NCBI GenBank assembly: GCA_973895155.1
Contig: OZ316895.1
Coordinates: forward strand, 2,604,001 to 2,668,000
From: Marsupella aquatica
Taxonomy: Eukaryota; Marchantiophyta
DNA length: 64,000 nt
Direction: 5' to 3'
This document shows, piece after piece, positions 55,341 to 64,000 of the stretch. The notes under the pieces were generated by a model. It had not been told where the DNA came from. It saw nothing but the letters and a program-made list of their open reading frames with translations, and did no database searches. Made by a program: the position numbers and the translations under genes. Position 1 is the stretch's first letter. Every line of letters starts with the position of its first letter.

Positions 55341-55986
55341 AAAAAACCCAATGTGGCAGTCTTGGGTGGCTGACTAGAAGATGTCCTTTGTCCTCCCATG
55401 GACTGTGAGTGTGTGAAGTTGGGGCTCGATAGGCTGGTGCTGTAGCATGTGTTCAATCTACTCAAAATTTGATGCATACACCTGCCTAGGGCTTAGAGGG
55501 GCTTTACAAGACCAGGGGGGGCATGTATCTCCATCCAACGCAAAGTGGAGGGCCAATTGCACACTCTGAAGTTAAAATGCCTGAACCACTAACGTGTCAG
55601 GTCTGAAGATAATAAATGCAAAGACCCTAAATAGAAGTGGCCCGGTGGTCATTTTTTTAGACCAACTGAAGAGGAGGTCTAAGTTTTTGACAAAAAAATG
55701 TGCACACTGCAGAAAAAAAGGGAATCCAGAAGGGACCCAGTGCCCCTTAGTTCATGTAAAGTGAAGTGTGGTCAGTTTCAAAATTTGAATGGCTAGGTTT
55801 GCAGCTCACACATAGGAAAGAAAGAACTGTTGCCACCGAGTTCTTGTAAAGGCCCCCTAACCTAAAGTCCTCCCCCTTGCAAGGGATATTTTCCAGCCTT
55901 TACTATTAAGGGAATCTGATTTCAGGTGAAATAAGTAAATAAGTAAGATGTTTTTCTTGACACAAAAACTTGACAAAAATCTATGT
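55341..55986. other. Gene-free spacer
   Basis: No gene or structured repeat recognised. Confidence 0.4.
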
Positions 55987-56160
55987 ATTCAGTAGTAGGT
56001 TCAAATACAATAGATGCAGGAATATATGGATGGATAGAACCCAGGTATTCGGTAGTAGGTTCAAATACGATATATGCAGGAATAGATAGATGGATAGAAG
56101 CCGGGTATTCAGTAGTAGTTTCAAATACAACGGTTGCAAGAATAGATGGATGAATAGATA
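55987..56160. repeat. 60-bp tandem repeat, three copies
   Basis: 'attcagtagtaggttcaaatac' type starts lie at 55987, 56047 and 56107, each followed by 'gcaggaata.atggatggatagaa'. The period is exactly 60 bp, so the frame stays open on the minus strand. Confidence 0.88.
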
Positions 56161-56454
56161 TAATCAAGATGGCTTTGGGTCCCACAAAGCTACACACGGT
56201 GATCCATTATAGTGCTGGGACACAGCACCTTGCAACTGTGTGATTGAATTTTTCACAAATGCACACATGTCATGCTGCGACAGGATGTAATTTCCCTGCA
56301 AATCCAAACCACCGATTTAGAATTTAATGGTTATGGTCCATTTCTTCACTTTAGGGTTGACAATCATGACACACAAATATGCTCCACTCATGAAGTGCCT
56401 ACTACTTGCCCTCTGTTTGCTCGCCACGCTGTGTATTTTCTGCTGATTCTTGCA

Positions 56455-56492
56455 TTGGCTATCCCATGGGCTATCCCATGGGCTATCCCATA
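56455..56492. repeat. 12-bp microsatellite, three copies
   Basis: 'ggctatcccatg' is repeated three times in succession. Despite the similar 'tatccca', it lacks the arms of the transposon palindromes. Confidence 0.8.
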
Positions 56493-58758
56493 TTATTTGC
56501 CAACCCACACACGTTTTGTCCATTTTGTTTGAGCCATTAAAGCATTGATAAGCTGTTGACAATGCTTTCAGGAGATCATGAACTTTTACCCTCTATAGCA
56601 AATTAGTTTTGCCCAAACATCACAGAAAGTATTTTTCTGGTTGGTTTACCCGTAGCTCAAAATACACAAAAAAAACAAGCATCATTTTTTTAACCCAGCC
56701 AACTTGACCCCTTCCCCTTCATGAACATGATCCAATGTAATTCACATGGCTCAAAAACTTTTGCAAAATACCATACAAGAAGGGCCTGATGTGTGTTGTT
56801 GCAAGGTGTCACCCAGCACTACGTAGAGATTTGTTAGATTTAGGTGTAAATGGCCAGTTTCCCACCAAGGTTCATTTGTCACAATCTGACTGCTCTCCTT
56901 AAATCTAGGGAGATCTAACAGTCATATAAATCCAATAAACATATACAAGCAATATTTTTATTACTATCTCCTCCGTTAACACAAGGGAGCGCACTCACCA
57001 CCCCCGGAAAATTTCAAAAATCCTTAAAAAAAAATTCGCCCTGGTTCCATGGATGTGTATTTGGGAGTGGGGGCCGGACCGCCCCCGTTCCACCGAAAGG
57101 AGCCCGGTTCCATGGCAGGCCCAGGTACCCGCCAATGGGTACATCCGTTCGAACAAGTCACTTGAGCGTTTGGTTGATTTGATCTCAGGCAGTGGATGAT
57201 TACCTCAGCGGAGAGTACCGGGGTTGCCCCTCCCGCGCGACACACAACTTTGAAAAGATAGCTTGAACGTAGGCGTATTAAATGATCCCGCTCCCTGCGT
57301 GCGTCAGACCGTCGTTGATCTCCCTCCCTCGGACGCCCTTTGTGTGTTCATCGATGCTCTCGCTCGACACGGTAATGGCCGCATCTCGGGGGAGCTGCCT
57401 GTTCCCTCTGCGCTCCTCACTCACCTCCTGTCAATTTTAAAATTTCTTCTCTGTCCGTCATCATCCCTCGTGTGAGCGTGTCATGCCCAATCCTCCCGCC
57501 ACGAGATCCCTTTTACCCGCCATTCAGTCAACGGCTTCCTACGTTCAGTGGTACTGTAGGTGAATTCCATTGAAAGCATCGTTTCTTTGTGTATATATGG
57601 TGCTCTCCCGTTGCTATTGTCCCTCCCGCTGCAGTAAGTTGACCCCTTCCGCTGCTGAAGGATTTGGCCATCCCACTCCATTATTATCTCCCTAGAGCTG
57701 CATTTGTCTCCGTGCTCATCTTACTTTGCTGCTTTGCGCTCCTCTCCTCCTCCAGAAGCGTGAAGGTTACAGATTCTTGTGTTCATCCTCCGTTCGGTGG
57801 TGATCCTTTGGTTTTTCTGCTCTGTTTTGCATGACGGATTTGTTGATGAGCATCCATGTGCGCTGAGCCATTCTCTTGATTCGTGTACTTTTTTCCCCCT
57901 TTGCAATTGGCCGATATTCATACCCCTGCATCCTGAGAGTTTTGCATTATTTTCTGCCGCTTGATGCAATGTAGAAATCTGTCTGCGTCTTTGTTGTCCG
58001 CTGTTTGGTGGTTCTGCCTCTCAACTCTCTGTGTGGTGCGTAAATTTTCGTGTGCTTCTCCTTTCAGTGGTTACCTGTCCAATCGCCTGTGTAGTCAGCT
58101 CACCAATCCTTGATGATTCACGATAACTAGGTCTCCTTCAAATCTGTGCCGCATTGTTTCCGGGCTAGATTTCCTTTGCTTCTGATCAGTGGTCTTGCTC
58201 TTCATCTCCATCCCTTGATCCACTGCTCGCTTAGATTTATTCTTTTTAGAGTCTGTTTGTCATTCAAGGATTTCGTTTTCAGCAGCATTCTTATCACCAG
58301 TGCAACACCATTGTCGTCAGACAACAACTTGTCTTCGTTTCCTTTTGTTTGGGACGTAATAAATCAATTGGCGATTCCATTTTCTGCCTGACCTACTGGT
58401 TGGCCTTCTCCTTCTTCCGAATCCTGAGTGATCTTTTACGTTGAAGTCTCTATATGCATCCTTCGTAAAGTGATGTTCTAAAACAACGTTTTTAAGTTTT
58501 AAGTCGAGTTCTTTACAGGCGAAGAAGGGCCTCTTGCCCGTTACTGTGGATTGATCCGAGTTAGCTGTAAAGCAGTGACTCTCGTGACCTCCGATTTTCT
58601 GTTCTCTGCAAGGGGAGTTTCTCAAATCTGTTACAAGAGTTATACAGGGCAGTATGGGGTTCTAGCCAAGGTAGTACTCTGCGCACGATTCGCACCACAG
58701 GTGCGGAAGGTATTAGATCGATAGATTTTATATCATCCGTGTCCGCATTATTCCCAAA
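56493..58758 (+). other. Upstream region and probable 5' leader of the E2F gene
   Basis: No other gene supported. From about 57240 base composition becomes pyrimidine-rich on the plus strand, as in long plant 5' leaders, up to the ATG at 58759. A leader intron is possible but not placed. Confidence 0.5.
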
Positions 58759-61700
58759 ATGCGGGTGGAAGTTCAAGTGCCTCTTGTGTTGCGGCCCTCG
58801 AAAATCCGACGCAGTGAAACTGGGGAGCATTGTAGCAGCAGCACTGAGCTGTCGGGTTGCGAATGGGATCGTGGTGGAGGAATAAGAGGAAGCCCTCCTA
58901 GCGAGATTGGTATTGCTGCAAGTTGCGGTAGGAATGACGAGTTATCACACCACCTCCCTCCAGAGGCGGAAGGGACGATTGAGATGGAGATAGAAGGGGC
59001 ACGGGCCCAATCATCCTACAACCGAAAGGATAAATCCCTCGGCCTCCTGTGCGAAAAGTACGTACCAAAAATCCTAGTCTTTCTCTAAAACTTTGCATGG
59101 TATCGAGTTTTAGCTGCGAGTATGTTTTGCGCATGTTAGTCTTAATAATCATTCAACCAGTCCTAGGTTTGGTCCCTCGGTGTCTGTTTGCATAATGGTC
59201 GAGTGCTGTGACGTGAGCGGGCTGAACTTTTGAGCATGGAGCTGACATTGGTTGTGTATTGACAGCTTCTTAAATCTGTACGGGAATGAAAGCGGAGAGT
59301 GCATTAGTCTCGACGAAGCAGCCACCCGACTCGGTGAGTTGGTTTCCTCCTCGATTGGCGGTTGTTAGTTCGATCAGCCGAATTCCTGCTTGTCCTGAAG
59401 TGTCCTCTTTTCCATGTACAAACTCTGAAGTTATCGCACATTACAGCGTAGCTTTTATCAGCTTATTGCCGCTCGCATTTAAGGTTCCAGGTTCTGTAAG
59501 CATTTATTAGCCATTGTCTCGAAGTTCGAAGTGCATGCATGTGTTTATCATAGGCGATCCTACAGTGGACGGCGAGTTCCTTCGATTGCGCGCAGGAAAC
59601 TTTCATCCCAATGAGGCTCTTACACTCAACTTTACTACTAATCTCAGGTGTCGAAAGGAGGCGGATTTATGACATTGTAAACGTTCTCGAAAGTATGGAG
59701 GTAATAATCTACGCCGAAGACTAAAGCTGCCTTTCTGGTGATTCTCCGTGCCTCGTGACATGTTCAGCATTCATCTCCGTTTTGCGCGTCGGAATTGATC
59801 TCGCCTTACCATTTGTTGCAGATTCTGGTAAGGAAGGCCAAGAACCGATACACGTGGCATGGGTTCGACCGGCTCCCTCAAGCGTTGCAAGCAATGAAGG
59901 TACCTTATTGCATGCGGTTCCATTCCGAAACAGCAGTGCATCACTTCGCGGTGGTTTTCATTGTTATGTTCGTCTACCTATGTCCAAATTGGTCATCACA
60001 GTGGTTGCATAGGCAATTTGACGAGCTCGTTTATCTTGCTCGCTGTTATAACGTTTTACAATACCTTGCAGGAGACCGCTTTTCGCGAGTATGGCCACAA
60101 TGGCTTCAGAGGAACTGCACCCGCATCGGAAAACAAAGAGGTATGGCCACAGGCACGTTAAGAATCATCGCCTGCGAACAGTTTCGTTTCTGAACTACCC
60201 CCCTCTTTGCAGTTGCAGTGTCTATCTATGAGATGCCAATTCTCAGTCCTGCGGCAAGATAGCCCCGGCAAAATTTCCCTAGAAGCCCCCCGATTCGCCT
60301 TTAACAGCATACATGTAGTTCCCAGTTTTGGTCATTCTATAACGCCAATGAATGGACGATTCCTTTTTTGAGGCACCGAAAGGGTTCAAAAGGGCTTCGG
60401 TCCGAGGGCGTTCACGCACAGCCAAGATGCACCCTTTGCGATTGACAATTAAAGTGAATTTCTCGACGTTGTTCAGCCGCAGGAGTTGGGCTCATCTGAC
60501 GACGAGAAGCAAGTTGGCGCGAAATTCAAAATGATGGGGTCCTGTATATCCGTTGAGGGCGACCGGTGCTTGAGACCTTTGGACGGGAACAGTCCCATAT
60601 CTGTTCTGTCAGGGGTGGCCGAGTCCCAGTTTGAGTCGGACCGCACCACAAACGAAGCTAGACAACCGATTCGGAATCAACGGAACCGCATGTCTAAAGA
60701 GAAAGCAGGTACTGTACTCCGGATGTTCTTTGCCTGGACCCCACGTATCTGGTCTACAAAAACAACAGCTGGGTTGCCATCGATGGAAATCACTAGTATT
60801 CTCCAGAACGGAATCCTGTGATTGCGTTGCATCTAATTTCTGTTGCACGACTAATTGAAATTGTACATTACCAACTGTCAGATTGCCGGCGGGAAAAGTC
60901 ACTGGGCCTTCTCAGCCAGAAATTTGTCCAACTCTTCCTTGTGTCAAAGGTATCACTAGCATCCCTTCGTTGTCTGGACACGTTTTTGGTTGAATTTCGT
61001 CGATCATATTGTCTTCATTTTTGGTTTTTGATCTCAGTTTCTATCGTCGGTTGGCAGACCCAAATTGTTTCTCTGGAGGATGCGGCTAAAATACTCCTAG
61101 GAGACTCGATCGAAGCTTGTAAGCTGAAAAGTACGTCTCTCCCAAATCTTGACTGTCAGAGGTCATGTCAACAATGAAAGAGTAGATGTAGTTGCCTGGT
61201 ATGCCTTAGTCTCCGCTCAAGTTCAGTCATTCTCCTATGCGTCGTGAGAATCGCTTGCCGACATTATAACTGACGTCCTCCGTGTCCTTACAGCCAAAGT
61301 AAGGCGTCTGTATGACATTGCGAACATTCTGTCGTCTCTGCAACTTATTGAGAAGGTAAGCTCCTATTCTCCGGTATGGGCAATTCCCACTCGTGCCATT
61401 TCGAGATTGTATTCTCGACATTTTCAATTCCCATTCGTGCCATTTCGACATTGTATTCTCGACATTTTACGCAATATTACAGATTATAATTTCCACTCCA
61501 CAATATTGCAGACCCACATGACCGAGAACAGGAAGCCAGCTTTCAGATGGCTTGGTACTACTGAAGGTAGGTGATTCTTTTCAGATGTTCCCTCAGGCAG
61601 TCCTGGAGTTGTTTTGTGCTTCTCTTCTTCCTTCATCATCGCTTACATTTGCGAGGCTCCCCCAGCCATTTGTGCTGTCTATCTCATTCCATTGTTCTGG

Positions 61701-62767
61701 TTGCACGGACTCTAACCAGACGAATTTTTGCAGGTGAAAGCTCGACGAAGCGGATCTTCGGCACTCACAGATTGGCAACCAATGCCGGTTCCTGTCCTTC
61801 TAAAGAAAGACGGGGCCTGAAGAGGGCAAACACTGGAGGGTACACGGCAGTTCCAGCCCAAACTACTGCCTACAAGAGACAAAATGGGAAGCAAGTGCAA
61901 GCTCCTGAAGCTCGCGAGCCTATCAACAAGCCAGTTCCAGTGTACCCTTCAACTCTACCGGATCTTCGCCCAGTTCACGAGGTCTCAGCACCGGCACCGA
62001 TCTCCAGGGGGCTCTCAAAAGGTGTCATACTCGGTCCAATTGGCGGATGGAGAGAGTGGAATGAAACACAAGCAAGCAGTCCTGATAAGCAGCAACAACC
62101 TGCAAAAGCTGCATCTCCTCAAGAAATGAAGGGTGTACCTTCATCTGTTGCGAGCACGTCAGCAATGAGCCCGGTCACCTTGAACTTCCTGGGTGGTTGT
62201 GCACAAGCGGGTGCCGTCGAAGCGTTCCCATTGATTGCAACACATCCAGGATTGTGCTTTCCTCTGTGGCCGTTCCAAGCAATGCGGCAGCTGATGACGG
62301 GGATCCCCTTCTCTCAATCCCCGTCGGATTGGGCCAAAAATTTTGAAGGACTGTTTACAGCGGCTGATCGTACTCCCTTAGATTGGGCCAAAAATCTGGA
62401 AGGAATTTTTACAGCTGCGGCAATGCAATACCAAAATGAAGGTAGAGTCAGACTCATCTCTGGTTGCTAGACAACCCGCGTGTCTCTCATCACCATTTTC
62501 CTTTGTATCCAGAGTTGAGGGCATTTGTAGTTTACTTCGTGGCTTTGTAGGAAGGTTAATAGCCGATGTCAACCGCTTCAAGCTGGTCTTTTGCTTCTGT
62601 CTTGTTTGACTTTTGGCGCAACGTTATTGACCAATAGTCTTCTTTGTGCAGCATTGGGACAAGTTTTTTCTCACTATGTGGAACAATGGAAAGCGTGGTA
62701 CACTCAAGCTACAACAGGAGGGTTTTCCCCTCCCTCGGAATCACGTCCCCCATCTTGCACCTCCTAA
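58759..62767 (+). CDS. DEL: Atypical E2F transcription factor (DEL/E2F7-8 type), 624 aa
   Basis: Twelve exons with GT-AG borders and consistent phase: 58759-59057, 59266-59333, 59648-59700, 59822-59899, 60072-60140, 60483-60708 (or from 60477), 60882-60949, 61058-61130, 61294-61355, 61512-61566, 61734-62441, 62652-62767. The first winged-helix domain (about residues 91-166) reads KSLGLLCEKNFLNLY, then GVERRRIYDIVNVLESME, then LVRKAKNRYTW. The second (about 267-350) reads REKSLGLLSQKF, then KVRRLYDIANILSSL, then THMTENRKPAFRWLG. Two tandem DNA-binding domains and no DP-dimerisation, marked-box or RB-binding region define the atypical class. These proteins bind E2F sites as monomers and repress cell-cycle and endocycle genes. 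The C-terminal third is Pro/Ala/Ser-rich with a doubled DWAKN.EG.FTAA motif (about 62325-62425) and ends SHYVEQWKAWY...PSCTS. Confidence 0.94.
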
Positions 62768-64000
62768 TACAGTCTTCCGGTGCAAGAGGCTTTAGGGCTA
62801 GACCAATGGTACCCTCTATTACCAAGCATTCAGGCAACGGAATCGACAGCAAGATTGACAATTGGCAATCTCAATTACGAATAATGTCGTAAATCTGTGT
62901 CGATTGCTCATACTTCATGTGTCAATCTCAACTCCCATGGACACAGGCCATCTCGATTGATTGTCGGAATGATAAATGACAATCTCAATCACCAAAGACA
63001 ATGCAATCACAATTGATTGCAAAATTATTCTTCCAGCTTACTGGAGCCAATCATTATTCAACCCAACGCCCGTTATTCTTTTTGTTGGTCAGTCCTGTGT
63101 TGGACTCCCAACCAAAACAATAAACTATCCGTGAAGTATCTTGTTGCTATTGGAAGTAATTATGTCAAGTCTTTGCACATTGATGGACTCCAAGCGAAAC
63201 AATAAACGACCAGCTAAGTAGATGTAATTTATGTGAATTCCTTTGCAATAAGCCACATGGCTGGTTTCTGTAATGAGTCTTTGGACATTGATTGCTGGTC
63301 AAAGAACACCGATATACGCAAAATGTGGATGGTCCTTAGCAGGAGAGAACTCGATTAGAAGACTCACAACCGGGTGTACGAGTTGTACCCTGGTCTGTTC
63401 CTCAGCTTTATCAATACTTAGATTTGAAAAGCAGTATTGCAAGGTCAACGAGCCTCAGAGATCACAATTAATATGGCCTTTCAAGAAGTTTTAGACGACA
63501 TTGCAATTTGGGATTTGGGATTTGTGTGCTCCGATTTCCAATTCGTCCTGTCTCTGGGTGTACGTCATTCCGTGAACTACATGTCTGCAAAGCCTTTTCC
63601 TGTGAAAACTTTGTTTGGTTTGTCCAGGATTCCAACGTTGCTTGCGATATTGCTTCCAAGGAGTGGGTGTGGATTGTTAAGGATTCCACAATTACTTGCG
63701 ACATTGCTTCCAGGGATGCATACTGTAGAGCAGCTGTGAACCTGTCATAGGCACTACGAGAGTTTTTTCTCGATAATCCAGTGTGGAGTCAAGGTCAGCT
63801 GTTGGATTCCAGAGAAGTAACTAGTTTTCCAACGGTGGAAGCACACTCCTGGCTGCAAGGTCCGAAGAAAGCGACTGGTAATTTGCATATTGTAGTGTGA
63901 GACGTGCCACTTACCGAGTGTGCACTGTCCTATTCCGTTTTTCAATACCTATACACTGGTTGTGCTCCGTGCTAGTTGATAGCTTTCAATTTGTTCATCT
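62768..64000. other. Region downstream of the E2F gene
   Basis: No gene supported. 'caatctcaa' and related phrases recur between 62860 and 63020. A ~57-bp imperfect tandem duplication ('gattccaacgttgcttgcga', 'attgcttccaaggagt') lies at 63629-63720. Confidence 0.45.

Noticed and set aside
54890-55408. 172-codon plus-strand frame
   Set aside because: It coincides with a three-copy tandem repeat and has no domain; repeat structure explains the open frame.
56455-56492. Relationship of the ggctatcccatg microsatellite to the transposon palindromes
   Set aside because: Only 'tatccca' is shared; the dyad arms and the GGATAC half are missing.

Overview
The window looks like nuclear DNA of a land plant, probably a non-seed plant such as a moss or liverwort; the exact group is inference. 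The evidence is chloroplast HCF136 with a chloroplast plus Tat-type thylakoid leader, a twelve-exon atypical E2F of the plant DEL type, a plant-type RING ligase, an F-box/kelch protein, GT-AG introns of roughly 50-600 bp, and low gene density with many repeats.

Layout. 1-16.9 kb: a RING E3 ligase (3176-6004, +), a TMEM245-like membrane protein of the AI-2E fold (8258-10963, +, two exons) and an unidentified multi-exon Ser/Pro/Arg-rich gene on the minus strand (11640-14781). 16.9-29.6 kb: one 12.7-kb DNA transposon. 29.7-41.5 kb: gene-poor DNA with a decayed LINE, tandem duplications and a tRNA-derived SINE. 41.5-44.7 kb: an unidentified minus-strand coding segment bounded by a 24-bp inverted repeat, then an F-box/kelch gene. 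44.7-53.4 kb: repeats, including a foldback element. 53.4-64 kb: HCF136 (minus), tandem repeats, and the E2F gene.

The most unusual object is the transposon at 16947-29646. It has ~34-bp terminal inverted repeats starting AACACAGTGACG and a 4-bp target duplication (CTAT). It has three TATA-containing promoters and three decayed genes. The first is an F-box-like protein (+). The second is a long spliced reading frame (+) joining a ParB/Srx-like domain, a bacterial-type beta-class DNA N6-adenine/N4-cytosine methyltransferase and a Ulp1/C48 cysteine protease. The third is a transposase-like protein (-) resembling the DUF7869 family, converging tail to tail on the second. The element is filled with near-perfect ~39-bp palindromes (core GGGATACGCGGTATCCC). 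They form arrays with a 90-bp period inside its introns and, in a variant form (core GGGATCCATGGATCCC), a 111-bp period (37 codons) inside the transposase reading frame. I infer that the palindromes are binding or methylation sites for element-encoded proteins.

Nearly all in-frame stops in the element are TAG or TGA, at positions where CAG or CGA would fit, with a single TAA. This is what deamination of plant CHG and CG cytosine methylation would leave, so this copy looks like a silenced, decaying copy of a once-active element. All identifications are by eye; no database search was run.
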